From Desulfatitalea sp. UBA4791 (lineage in GTDB: Bacteria; Desulfobacterota; Desulfobacteria; Desulfobacterales; Desulfosarcinaceae), in assembly GCA_002402905.1 (NCBI GenBank), contig DHGT01000152.1:1-54352 (forward strand): a DNA stretch of 54,352 nt, written 5' to 3'. Below are positions 33,011 to 41,936 of the stretch, piece by piece. The notes below the pieces were generated by a model. That model saw only the letters and a program-made list of their open reading frames with translations, was not told where the DNA came from and ran no database searches. The translations under genes were made by a program, and so were the position numbers. Position 1 is the first letter of the stretch, and each line of letters begins with the position of its first letter.

Positions 33011-34570
33011 CTATTTTTCAAACCAGGCTGCTGAAAGCTGGACGACGCCGTTTCTGATCGCCGGGATTCCTTTTACTTCCGGTTTGGCAATTACATGAAA
33101 TCGCCTGCCGCCGCGGTAGATGATGGGGACATCCCGGTTAATGAACCCGGCAATGTCGCACAGCATCCGATTGCGTTTCTGAACGTCCATTTCCATGCGT
33201 TGGGCCGTCAGCAGGTCATCCACGGCAGGGTTGCTGTAGCCGGACACATTGCTTCGGCTTTGGGAGTGAAAAGCCCCAAACAGCAGGGGTCCCATATCCG
33301 TAGCGGAAGGCATGCGCCAGGTGGATATCTGATAATCCTTGGTGATGACTTTTTTGATGACCGGCCCGAAGCTCAATCCTACCGGCTTGACCACCACACC
33401 GATCTCCTTGCAGAAGCGCTGTAACAGCTCGCCTTGCTCACTTCCCCGCTTCGTGTTGGAGTGCAGGCATTCTATTTCCACGGTTTTGCCGTATTCATCG
33501 ATGAGCCGTTTGGCCTCTTTCGGATCGTAACCGGGATAGTCCGAATCCTGGCAGTCGATATCTTGCCCAAAGGGATGCAGCGCCATGGGAATCGCATTTT
33601 TATAGCTCATGGCCACACACGCTTCCTGATTCCAGGCATGTGCAATGGCCCGGCGAACGCGCGGGTCGTCGAATGGGGGTTTGGCCGTGTTCAGGACGAA
33701 TATCTCCGCACCGTTTCCTTCACCCTGGTAAAGCACCAGGCTGGCATCTTTCTCTGCCTGGTCGATAATGGTGCCGCGATCCATCCAGATGAGGTCCATC
33801 TGGCCCGATTTGAGGCTGACGAAGCGCGTCTGGTGATCCGGCATGATTTTAAAGACGATCTCGTCGAGGTGGGGCCTGTCTTTCCGCCAATAGTGCGGGT
33901 TTTTCTTCACGACGAGCCGGTCGCCGGATACCCACTCCTTGAAGATGAACGGGCCGGTCCCCACGGGGGCGCGCAGTTGATTGTCTTCCTCGACGGATTT
34001 CGGCGAGGGGATGGACATGCTCAGGCCCCGGGTGTCGGAAAGTATTTTGGGAAACGGCGGCCACGCATGGGCCAGTTGGAATTGGACCGTAAACGCATCG
34101 ACCTTCGACACCGCTTGAATCGGCTCAAAAAAGGAACGGCCGCGAAACCGGTTTGCTGGATTCAACATCCTGGACCAATGTTGAACAACCGCATCGGCAT
34201 CGAAGGGTGTCCCGTCGTGAAAGATGACGCCTTGCCGCAACGATATGTTCCACAACTGTCCGTCTTTGGACGGTTTCGCGGATATGGCAAGGGCTGGAAT
34301 CAGATCACCCGCGTCGTCCACATCGAACAGTCGCTCCATGACCGTATTCATCACAACGGCGTCGCAAATGGCAAATCCACTTGCTTTGATCACGTCAAAC
34401 CCGGCAAACTCGTTCTCCGCGCCGAATGAAAGCGTCCCGCCGCTTTTGTCTCCGGCCCCCTGGGACAGGGGCGGCAAGAAGGCAAGCAAGATCAGAACAA
34501 CTACAAAATCCAATAGATAATGCCTGGATCGTGTTCCCAAAGACCTCCTTTGTCCCAATGCTTCGTTCAT
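33011..34570 (-). CDS. Peptide/nickel-type ABC importer, substrate-binding protein (family 5)
   Basis: The 519-residue protein has an N-terminal signal peptide or anchor (LLDFVVVLILLAFLPPLSQGAG) and the SBP_bac_5 fold: WNISLRQGVIFHDGTPFDADAVVQHWSR, APVGTGPFIFKEW and FDDPRVRRAIAHAWNQEA. No lipobox Cys, so it is either periplasmic or membrane-anchored by the uncleaved segment. ATG 34570 is set by AAGGAGG 7 nt upstream. The ligand is not readable from the sequence. Co-transcription with a methyltransferase and a TetR regulator suggests a small metabolite or peptide rather than general peptide nutrition. Confidence 0.92.
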   Translation of the reverse strand: MNEALGQRRSLGTRSRHYLLDFVVVLILLAFLPPLSQGAGDKSGGTLSFGAENEFAGFDVIKASGFAICDAVVMNTVMERLFDVDDAGDLIPALAISAKPSKDGQLWNISLRQGVIFHDGTPFDADAVVQHWSRMLNPANRFRGRSFFEPIQAVSKVDAFTVQFQLAHAWPPFPKILSDTRGLSMSIPSPKSVEEDNQLRAPVGTGPFIFKEWVSGDRLVVKKNPHYWRKDRPHLDEIVFKIMPDHQTRFVSLKSGQMDLIWMDRGTIIDQAEKDASLVLYQGEGNGAEIFVLNTAKPPFDDPRVRRAIAHAWNQEACVAMSYKNAIPMALHPFGQDIDCQDSDYPGYDPKEAKRLIDEYGKTVEIECLHSNTKRGSEQGELLQRFCKEIGVVVKPVGLSFGPVIKKVITKDYQISTWRMPSATDMGPLLFGAFHSQSRSNVSGYSNPAVDDLLTAQRMEMDVQKRNRMLCDIAGFINRDVPIIYRGGRRFHVIAKPEVKGIPAIRNGVVQLSAAWFEK

Positions 34571-34605
34571 GCGCAGACCTCCTTCTTTGGAAAGGTTCGG
34601 CTGGA

Positions 34606-35493
34606 TCAAGGTTTTGGTTTTACTCGTGCATGGGCAAACATGAAAATATCCGAAACGGAACGATCCTGGTGACGACCTTTCGGGCAGTTCCGCCAGAATT
34701 CGTCGCCGGCCATGCTGTTCACCCCTATAAATCCTCTCGAGTGGAGAAATGCCCCTATCCGTCCGGGGTCGATCCCAAAAACGATATCCTCGCCAAAATG
34801 TTGCAGGCTCTCCTTGAGCCCCTTTGCTTCCGGTTTAAGGCATGTCCCTTCGGCCACGGAGCACGGGAGATAATCGAAGACCACAGCACTGCCCGGCTCT
34901 GAATTTCTGGAAATGAAAAGAAGGGTGTCATCTATGGATTCGTGCGGAATGTAATAGGTGACGCCCTCCCAGATGAATAGCGTATAGAGATCTTTTTGAA
35001 ATCCATTTTCAAACAGCTTTTCGTCCAATTTTTCCGTTTCGAAGCAAATGGGCACATAAACGACGGGACTTGAAAAGGCAGCGCGCATGTTTTTGAGGCA
35101 TCGGATTTTTACCGCCTGGGTGGCCGGATGGTCTAACCCGAAAATTTTGACCCGGTTGTCGAACCGTTGCTTGAATCGAAGCGCACGCGTATCGTATCCG
35201 GCCCCCAGGATCACCACCTGCTCCAGACCGCTGTCAAGGCATTTGCACAGGTAAGTATCGATGAACCTGAAACGGGCCAATACGGCGCCGCACACCCCGG
35301 GCACGATCTCTTCCCAGTGTCGGATCAGCTGTTCGCATTTTTCGGCATCGTGATAAAGCGCCATCAATTGAGGGGAAAGGAAGTATTTGGCATAGGGATC
35401 CATGCAGATTCTTTCAGCGGTCGGTCTGAGGGATTCCACCGCTCTGAGAAAGGCGTTGTGTTCAGCTGTCCGGCTTGGATTCAGGCGCCTCAT
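34606..35493 (-). CDS. SAM-dependent methyltransferase, LCM/TIGR00027 family
   Basis: The 295-residue enzyme belongs to the leucine carboxyl methyltransferase-like family that in bacteria methylates small molecules. Visible: AEHNAFLRAVE start, the SAM site VVILGAGYDTRALRF, the acidic end of strand 2 in FGLDHPATQAVK, and FIWEGVTYYIP, which is the family's EGLxxYL-type motif. Its ATG overlaps the TetR gene by 32 bp, so the two are coupled, and the binding-protein gene follows after 35 bp. It may modify the compound that the transporter imports or that TetR senses; this is inferred from position only. Confidence 0.85.
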   Translation of the reverse strand: MRRLNPSRTAEHNAFLRAVESLRPTAERICMDPYAKYFLSPQLMALYHDAEKCEQLIRHWEEIVPGVCGAVLARFRFIDTYLCKCLDSGLEQVVILGAGYDTRALRFKQRFDNRVKIFGLDHPATQAVKIRCLKNMRAAFSSPVVYVPICFETEKLDEKLFENGFQKDLYTLFIWEGVTYYIPHESIDDTLLFISRNSEPGSAVVFDYLPCSVAEGTCLKPEAKGLKESLQHFGEDIVFGIDPGRIGAFLHSRGFIGVNSMAGDEFWRNCPKGRHQDRSVSDIFMFAHARVKPKP

Positions 35494-36115
35494 GATTTCC
35501 TATCCTCAGCTTTTCGAAGATTTTTTTATCTTTGAACCCCTCGTAAATCACATGGTTGGCCATATTGAGGACATCCGGCAACTTGATATTCATTTCCTTC
35601 AAAAAAATTTCCGAGTCGATTTCCTGAGACGAATACCATCCGCTGTTGATCAATGCCGCAATGCCATGGACAAAAATCCAGCGCATCACCCGTATACGAT
35701 CCACCTCGGTTTGGGACAGATTTTCAAACGGCTTGTAATTGGCAAGTTCGGCTCTCAATATCTCCCACATCTCACGGGTGTTTTTGCGTTGCAAAACGGC
35801 ATGCTTCTCGTCGTTGATGCAGCGAAACAGCATTTTTTCCTCGATGGCGAACCTGACATATCCGATAGCCTGATCGAGCCATTTGTCCCCGGTCTCTTTT
35901 AAAGAGAGATATTCATTGAACAACGCCAGGGCCTTTTTAACGATCTCTTCCTCGAGGCTTTTCATGGATTCAAGATAAGAGTAGATCGGTCGGGTGGATG
36001 AATTGAGCTTCTTTGCGATCGCCCGGGCGGATAGTCCGTTCCACCCTTCTTTGCGGACGATGTCAAAGGCGGCATCGATGATATCCTCTGTTTGAAAGCG
36101 CGGTTTGGGGGGCAT
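35462..36115 (-). CDS. TetR-family transcriptional regulator
   Basis: The 217-residue protein has an N-terminal helix-turn-helix (IIDAAFDIVRKEGWNGLSARAIAKKLNSSTRPIYSYLES, residues about 11-50) and a helical ligand domain of the TetR_C type. It is the first gene of a minus-strand unit continuing with the methyltransferase and the ABC importer. Palindromes at 36143-36176, directly upstream of the start, are the probable autoregulatory operator. The ATG at 36115 is the first Met of the conserved domain. Confidence 0.9.
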   Translation of the reverse strand: MPPKPRFQTEDIIDAAFDIVRKEGWNGLSARAIAKKLNSSTRPIYSYLESMKSLEEEIVKKALALFNEYLSLKETGDKWLDQAIGYVRFAIEEKMLFRCINDEKHAVLQRKNTREMWEILRAELANYKPFENLSQTEVDRIRVMRWIFVHGIAALINSGWYSSQEIDSEIFLKEMNIKLPDVLNMANHVIYEGFKDKKIFEKLRIGNHEAPESKPDS

Positions 36116-36142
36116 GCGGTTCCTGTGTGCAATAGATTTATA

Positions 36143-36176
36143 AACAACAGTTGTTACATTACATGTGTTGTGTAAC
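36143..36176. promoter_or_regulatory. Palindromes upstream of the TetR gene, probable operator
   Basis: AACAAC-A-GTTGTT (36143-36155) is a perfect 6-1-6 palindrome, and GTTACA (36153-36158) with TGTAAC (36171-36176) forms an overlapping inverted repeat. They lie 28-61 bp upstream of the TetR ATG. A third dyad, TTTGAC-GGT-GTCAAA (36184-36198), is close by. The rest of the 311-bp gap to the CHAT gene holds no supported gene. Confidence 0.55.
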
Positions 36177-36426
36177 GAATCCGTTTGACGGTGTCAAATT
36201 AAAAATGATCGGGTCAGCGGGTAATCCTACAGTTAGTGCGGCAATCGAATGGATCACACCCGCTGCGAACATACCGATAGCCGTCGATCCCTGATCCGTG
36301 ATAAGAGAGGCTTGACGACTCCCCATGCGTCTTTTTGGCACGGCGGTGTTTCACGAAGGGTTTCTGACAAAGAAATAATGGCCCGCTGCCGAGCCCGGAG
36401 GCTGGCCTGATAAATGGAGGTCAAAT

Positions 36427-39400
36427 GTGGGCCTGCTGAACCGGCTTTTCAATCGACCCTTGCAGACGTCCCCCCGCGCTGGGCCTGCACAGATGGGTGC
36501 CGGCTTCACCCGCAAAACGGTCACCGACATGATTGCAGGCGGTGGCAAAGCGGTGAATGTGATGGGCCATCGTCTTCCTGTAGGGTTGATTCTCCGTTCG
36601 CTCTGCTGGGCGCTGGCCGGGATGCTTTGCGGCACTCCAACCTGGGCCGATGAAGGGGCGCTTTTCTCTTTTCCGCAGTTCAGCTCTCGATTCGAGAGTG
36701 CTTTTGCCCAAAAGGATGAGTCGGCCCTGGCGCGGTTGGTCCGGACCCATCCGGAAAAGGTCCGGTCCCTGGTCGACACGTTCTTGTCCAACCACTCCCG
36801 GGCGGTCGTGGATTCCCGTACACAGGACGCTGAAAAGGCCGTGGCGCACGCGGCGGCTGCCGCCGGCCTTGCGGAATCGCTGCTCGACGACCCCTTCCCC
36901 AAGTCGCAGGTCGGGCGACACAGATCCTGGCGCCGGGGCGATCATGAACGCAAAATCGAGGCCGACACCCGGTTCAAGGCGGCCATGGCGGCTTTCGACG
37001 AGGGGCGGTACGGCGATGTGATTTTACCTGGTCGTGCGGCGCTGGAGATGTTTGTCCGGATAGGGGATGTCGCGGGCCAGGGCCTTGCATTGCACTTCCT
37101 TGGACAGGCCAGCCGCCGGTTGGCCGATTACGCGGTAGCGCTGACGCTGCACCGCCGCGCCCTTGCGCTGGGCCGGCAAGCACCGGACCGTCTGCTCGAG
37201 GGACAGGCCCTCATCGATCTGGGCGATGTGCACGAGCGCCGAAAAGAGTTCGAACAGGCCCGCGAAGCCTATCTTGAAGCCGCGCAGCTGTTGCAGTCAC
37301 CGTCTTTCTGGACCGAGGCCGCCCGGGCCCGGCGTCAGCTCGGCGATGTTTACGTGGCCACGGGCGATTACGAGCGGGCCTACGGCGCATACCGCCTCGC
37401 CCTCGAGTGTGCCGAAAAGGCCGGGGACGCGGCCGGCATAGCCGAATTCAACGATTACCTGGGCTACTGCCACCGGATGCTGGGCGACTACCCGGCGGCC
37501 ATCGGCTACCACCGCGCGGCCCTGGCGAGCGCAGCAGGGATTGCCTCGCCCGACGCCCGATTGCGGGCCTGTGCGCGTGCCTGCAACCACCTGGGACTCT
37601 GCACGGCCAAACTGGCTGCGGCGGATGCGGTCGCGGGAGCACCGGAACGGGCTGCCGATAAGTATGGTGAAGCGATTTCCCACGAAGAGAAGGCATTGGG
37701 CATGGCCGTGGATGCGCAGGATCGTTGGCGCCAGGGCTATGTGCTGCGGGCCCTTTCCAGCATGCATCGAGAACGAGGCGTTCTGTTGGAAGGCCGGGCG
37801 GCCGTCGTAGAGTTGGAGAGCGCCCTGCGACGGGCCGACGAGGCCTTCGCGCTGGGGAGCGCCATGCAGGAAATGGAGTGGCAGGGGCTCGCCCTGCACG
37901 ACCGCGGACTGACCCTGGCCCTGCTGGGGCGCGAGCAGGAGGGGCTCGCGGCCTTCCAGGAGGCACTCGATCTCTGGGACCAGATCGGGGATTTGCAGTC
38001 GGCGGGCTACGCGCACCGTTTCGTGGCGCGACGGTTTCACGAGACTGCCGGGCGGCATGCCGAGGCCGAGGCGGACTACGATCATGCCCTGCGCGCATTT
38101 GAAAGGATCGGCGATGTAGAATCCCAAGCCTTCACCACCATGGACAAGGCGCGCGTGGCATCGCGGCAAGGGCGGCCGGAGCAGGCCGCCGATCTCTACG
38201 AGGCGGCCGTCGCCCGGTTAGAAGCCGTGCGGGCCAAAGCGGGCTTTCCGGAGTTTCGCAAGGCCTTCATGGGCAAGGTGTATGACCGGTATGAGGAGGC
38301 CGCGTGCTTCGCCCTTTCCCGGGGGATGAACGAGCGCGCGCTGGGTTACGTGGAGCGTATGAAGGCGCGCACCTTTCTGGACCAGCTGGCCGAGGGGCGC
38401 GTTGAGCTGCACAAGGGGATCGATCCGGCGCTCAGGGACCAGCGGGACAAACTGGAAGGCGAGCTGGCGGCCGTAACCGACGAGATCGCGGCCCAATATC
38501 GCAAGTCCTCTCCGGACGAGAAGGCGCTGGCCGCCGCCAAGGCACATATGGCCCGGCTCGAGGCGGCATTGGACCGGCTGAAAAAGCAGATCCGCATGCA
38601 AAATCCCCTCTACGCTGCGGTTGAGTACCCGGTGCCCGTAACGGTGGGCGAGTTGCAGTCCGGGGTGCTGGCCGCTGACGAAATTCTCATCGAGTATTTC
38701 GTCGCCGCCCGGGAGGTCTACTGTTTCGTCATCACCCCCCAGGGATTTCAGGTGGCCCGGTTGCCCGTGGATGCGCCCCAGCTTCGCGACAAAGTGGCGG
38801 CGCTGGTCGACAACCTCAACAACGGATTGGCCAGGGGGGAAGGTTATAACCGACCGTCGGCTGGCGAGCTTTACGATATTTTGTTGAAACCATTTGAGAA
38901 AGAGATGGCGGGCCGAACCCTGGTGATCGTGCCGGACGGCATATTGGCGCTCTTTCCGTTCGAGGCGATGGTGGTGCGAAAGGAGGGGCGGCGATCCTAC
39001 CTGTTCGAGCAGCACGCCGTTAAATACGTGCAGTCGGCCACCATCCTGGCCCTTCTGCGGTCCGGGCGCAGCCGCCAGGCATCGGGCGATGGGTTTGTGG
39101 GTTTCGGTGATCCGGTATATGATTATGCCAGTTTTGCCCAGGGCCAACCCGAGGGCTGCGCCGACTTGGCCGGGCGCGGCGTCCCGGCCGGCCTTTTAAA
39201 CACCCGTTATGCGGCGCTGGGGGGCCGGCTGAGCCGTCTCGAAGGCAGCGGAGAGGAGGTTCGGGCCATCGAGCGCCTGTTCCGCGAAAAACACGGCGGG
39301 AAAGCCTTGTTGCGCGCAGATGCGCGCGAGGAGGTGGCCAAAGGAAAAGAGATGGACCAGTATGGCTATATCCATTTCTCCATGCACGGTATCGTGACAC

Positions 39401-39786
39401 CGGAATTGCAGGCCGTCGCCTTCAGTCAGATCCCGGGGGCCGGCGAAGACGGCCTCCTCACCATGGGGGAAATGATGAATTTGCGCTTCAACGCAAGACT
39501 CGTGGTGCTGTCTGCTTGCCGCACAGGCCTCGGCAAGGTGGAGCGCGGAGAAGGCATTACCGGCCTCACACGGGCTGTTATCTACGCGGGCAGCCCGGCC
39601 GCGGTGGTCAGCCTGTGGAGCGTCGACGATACCGCCACCCGGGAGCTGATGACGCGGTTTTACGATGGTATGATCGTCAAGGGTGTGGGCAAGAGCGAAG
39701 CGCTCCGCGCCGCCAAGGGCGAGATGCTCAAGACGCGATACCGCCACCCCTATTTCTGGGCGGCGTTTGTCATGTACGGGGAATAG
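36427..39786 (+). CDS. Exported TPR-CHAT protein, putative caspase-like cysteine peptidase
   Basis: The 1119-residue protein has an N-terminal stretch, a hydrophobic export segment (residues about 50-72, LILRSLCWALAGMLCG, then TPTWADEG), at least six to eight tetratricopeptide-type repeats (about 180-620, for example VLALHFLGQASRRLADYAVALTLHRRAL-like units), a coiled segment (about 670-720), and a C-terminal CHAT domain (about 810-1119). The catalytic dyad is intact: H987 in HFSMHG and C1031 in LSACRTGLG. CHAT enzymes are clan CD relatives of separase and caspases and often cleave after basic residues. GTG 36427 has GGAGG 6 nt upstream; a start at ATG 36562, which begins directly with the signal peptide, is an alternative. 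It begins a four-gene unit; the next gene is 39 bp away. Confidence 0.88.
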   Translation: MGLLNRLFNRPLQTSPRAGPAQMGAGFTRKTVTDMIAGGGKAVNVMGHRLPVGLILRSLCWALAGMLCGTPTWADEGALFSFPQFSSRFESAFAQKDESALARLVRTHPEKVRSLVDTFLSNHSRAVVDSRTQDAEKAVAHAAAAAGLAESLLDDPFPKSQVGRHRSWRRGDHERKIEADTRFKAAMAAFDEGRYGDVILPGRAALEMFVRIGDVAGQGLALHFLGQASRRLADYAVALTLHRRALALGRQAPDRLLEGQALIDLGDVHERRKEFEQAREAYLEAAQLLQSPSFWTEAARARRQLGDVYVATGDYERAYGAYRLALECAEKAGDAAGIAEFNDYLGYCHRMLGDYPAAIGYHRAALASAAGIASPDARLRACARACNHLGLCTAKLAAADAVAGAPERAADKYGEAISHEEKALGMAVDAQDRWRQGYVLRALSSMHRERGVLLEGRAAVVELESALRRADEAFALGSAMQEMEWQGLALHDRGLTLALLGREQEGLAAFQEALDLWDQIGDLQSAGYAHRFVARRFHETAGRHAEAEADYDHALRAFERIGDVESQAFTTMDKARVASRQGRPEQAADLYEAAVARLEAVRAKAGFPEFRKAFMGKVYDRYEEAACFALSRGMNERALGYVERMKARTFLDQLAEGRVELHKGIDPALRDQRDKLEGELAAVTDEIAAQYRKSSPDEKALAAAKAHMARLEAALDRLKKQIRMQNPLYAAVEYPVPVTVGELQSGVLAADEILIEYFVAAREVYCFVITPQGFQVARLPVDAPQLRDKVAALVDNLNNGLARGEGYNRPSAGELYDILLKPFEKEMAGRTLVIVPDGILALFPFEAMVVRKEGRRSYLFEQHAVKYVQSATILALLRSGRSRQASGDGFVGFGDPVYDYASFAQGQPEGCADLAGRGVPAGLLNTRYAALGGRLSRLEGSGEEVRAIERLFREKHGGKALLRADAREEVAKGKEMDQYGYIHFSMHGIVTPELQAVAFSQIPGAGEDGLLTMGEMMNLRFNARLVVLSACRTGLGKVERGEGITGLTRAVIYAGSPAAVVSLWSVDDTATRELMTRFYDGMIVKGVGKSEALRAAKGEMLKTRYRHPYFWAAFVMYGE

Positions 39787-39825
39787 ACAAACAAGTGACG
39801 TTTTCCGATTTGAAAGGAGCAGCAC

Positions 39826-40398
39826 ATGCAGAAGCAACGTGACAAAAAGAAATTGATACCGACCTTGCTGGCCACTGTTTACGCCATACCGGCATTGGCC
39901 TGCGCCGACGACCAGTTGGCCAGAGAGCCGCAGCCGGCCCAGGGGAAGCCCAGGGCCGCCGTTACCGATGAGGCGTTGAAGCAGGAGGTGATCCAGCTCC
40001 TGCGCCAGGGGGAGACCGACCGGGTCACCATGAACGTAGCGGGACAGCCGGGGGTCTATTTTCGTCTGCTGTACAGCACCACAGGCGATGCGGACAGCTA
40101 CGTCCCTGTGCCCGACGGCCAGGGCCGGATCGGTGAGGACGGGGTGGGATCGCTCGATTTCGAACTCAGGAAGCTCGGCACGGAGGAGGTCTACTTCAAG
40201 GTGCGGACCTCGGACACGGCCGACTTCACCGATACGCGCGTGACCCCCGAGCCCATGATCCTCGAGGTGGAGCAGGTGGAGGTCAAGGCGCGCGACGCTG
40301 TTGACGACGCCTATGGAAAGATCAAAGTCAAAATCCAGCAAATCAAGAAAAAGCACGAAGTCCGAACCCCCAGCGCCGTTGCCGGTGTGCGCGGTTAA
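39826..40398 (+). CDS. Exported protein next to the CHAT gene, unknown function
   Basis: The 190-residue protein starts at ATG 39826 after GAAAGGAG and has a signal peptide (LIPTLLATVYAIPALACA). The mature part has a beta-rich middle (VTMNVAGQPGVYFRLLYSTTG, ELRKLGTEEVYFKVRTSD) and a highly charged C-terminus rich in Lys and Glu (EVEQVEVKARD, KIKVKIQQIKKKHEVR). It is not a recognised family. It sits between an exported CHAT peptidase and a radical SAM gene, so it could be the peptidase's substrate, pro-factor or partner, or the target of the radical SAM enzyme. The Lys-rich tail offers possible cleavage sites for a basic-specific CHAT enzyme. These roles are hypotheses. Confidence 0.75.
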   Translation: MQKQRDKKKLIPTLLATVYAIPALACADDQLAREPQPAQGKPRAAVTDEALKQEVIQLLRQGETDRVTMNVAGQPGVYFRLLYSTTGDADSYVPVPDGQGRIGEDGVGSLDFELRKLGTEEVYFKVRTSDTADFTDTRVTPEPMILEVEQVEVKARDAVDDAYGKIKVKIQQIKKKHEVRTPSAVAGVRG

Positions 40399-40424
40399 AA
40401 AGGGAGATTTGGGAAGCGTTTCCT

Positions 40425-41936
40425 ATGAACAACGATCATTGCAGCATCCCCATTGTCGGGGCGCGGCCGGGGGGCGGGGGAAGCGGGGCCGGGCAGTTTC
40501 GGCCCGCGCCCGCGGCCGCCGTGCGTCAGGGGGGCTCGGCCGACATCACCCTGGTGAACATGAACCTGCTTTACATTCGCCTCGAGGGACGGATCGACTA
40601 CGAGTCCCATCCGCCGCTGGGGCTTCTGTACCTCACCGCGGTGCTCGAGGGGCAGGGATTTCGGGTCGATCTGGTCGACTACCAGCTCCTGCCCCGCACG
40701 CGGCCCGGCGCAGACCCTTTCGATCTTGAAACGGCCTTGGACTACATCGGCGACACGGCCACGGTGGTCGGTTTTTCCTGCATGGCCAACCTGCTGCCCT
40801 TCACGTTGCTGGTGGCACAGCGCCTCAAACAACGCCACCCGGAAAAGACGATCCTGTTGGGGGGCGTCGGACCGTTCGGGGTGGAAACGTCGATTCTGGA
40901 ACGCTTCGCCTGGATCGATGCGGTCGTTCAAGGTGAAGCCGAACATACGCTGCCGCAGCTCCTGCCGGCTCTGGGCGACCCGGGCCGCATCGGCAGTGTG
41001 CCTGGCATCTTTTACCGGCACCCCGACCGAACGGTGCAATACACCGGAAAGGCGCCCCGTATCGGCGATCTGGACGACGTGCCGCTGCCTGCCTACCATC
41101 GTCTCGACATCTCCGCCTACGACGCCTTCGGCCTCATTTCTTCCAGAGGATGCCCCTACGCCTGTCGATTTTGCAGCGTCGCCCCCATCTGGGACCGCCG
41201 CACCACCTACCGGAGCCACGCGAACATCATCGCCGAGATCCGGCTGCTGCACGAAACGTACGGCGTGAAGACCGTTCTCTTCCAGGACGAGTTTTTCTAC
41301 TCGAGCGAGGCGAAGATGCTGGATTTCTGCGACCGTCTGGCGCAATCCGGGCTTTCGGTGCGCTGGAAGTGCTACGGCCGGGTGAACCTGGTCACCGAGC
41401 GCGCCATGCGGCGGATGGCGGAAGCCGGCTGCACCCAACTGCGCTTCGGCATCGAGTCGGGTTCGGACCGCGTGCTCGAGCGCGTGGTCAAGGGGTTTCG
41501 CTTCCGGGACGCCCTTGGGGCCGTGACCGCGGCGTTGAGGATCTTCGAGTCGGTGGAGACTTTTTTCATCTGGGGTTTCCCCTTCGAGGAGATGGAAGAT
41601 TTCTACCAGACGGCCCTGCAGATGGCCCGGTTCCGCCAGATGGGGGTCACGGTGCTGCCTTCGCTGCTCTCCATGCTGCCCCAGACCGATATCTATCGCG
41701 AGTACCGCCAGGGCACCTATGGGGGGGCGCTGGCCCTGGTGCCCGAACTCGTGCCCATTTACGTGGTGACGGGCCACGAGATCGTGGACACCTGGAACTC
41801 GGTGCCCGGTCGCTACCGTGCCTATTACGATTTCATCGGTGCCCACGAGGAGGTCTTCCCGGGATTTTTTCTGTTCGATCCCGAAAGCAATGTGCTGCCC
41901 AAATATCAGGCCATGCGAGAGATGGGATTCGCATGA
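40425..41936 (+). CDS. B12-binding-domain radical SAM enzyme
   Basis: The 503-residue protein has an N-terminal cobalamin-binding-like Rossmann domain (about 40-190, HPPLGLLYLTAVLEGQGF, GVGPFGVETSILERF) and a radical SAM domain with the cluster motif C243-PYA-C247-RF-C250. GIESGSDRVLERVVKGF and a CxxxxxG-rich C-terminal part follow, typical of the anaerobic magnesium-protoporphyrin cyclase (BchE)-like group. The cobalamin His motif DxHxxG is not obvious. The first 38 residues are Gly/Ala-rich and look non-homologous, so the true start may lie downstream, for example near 40523. Its stop overlaps the start of the epimerase gene (ATGA). The substrate is unknown. Confidence 0.9.
   Translation: MNNDHCSIPIVGARPGGGGSGAGQFRPAPAAAVRQGGSADITLVNMNLLYIRLEGRIDYESHPPLGLLYLTAVLEGQGFRVDLVDYQLLPRTRPGADPFDLETALDYIGDTATVVGFSCMANLLPFTLLVAQRLKQRHPEKTILLGGVGPFGVETSILERFAWIDAVVQGEAEHTLPQLLPALGDPGRIGSVPGIFYRHPDRTVQYTGKAPRIGDLDDVPLPAYHRLDISAYDAFGLISSRGCPYACRFCSVAPIWDRRTTYRSHANIIAEIRLLHETYGVKTVLFQDEFFYSSEAKMLDFCDRLAQSGLSVRWKCYGRVNLVTERAMRRMAEAGCTQLRFGIESGSDRVLERVVKGFRFRDALGAVTAALRIFESVETFFIWGFPFEEMEDFYQTALQMARFRQMGVTVLPSLLSMLPQTDIYREYRQGTYGGALALVPELVPIYVVTGHEIVDTWNSVPGRYRAYYDFIGAHEEVFPGFFLFDPESNVLPKYQAMREMGFA

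Noticed and set aside
36159..36341. 60-codon minus-strand frame between TetR and CHAT genes
   Set aside because: GTG start without a ribosome-binding site, and its end overlaps the TetR operator palindromes. The hydrophobic segment is weak evidence.
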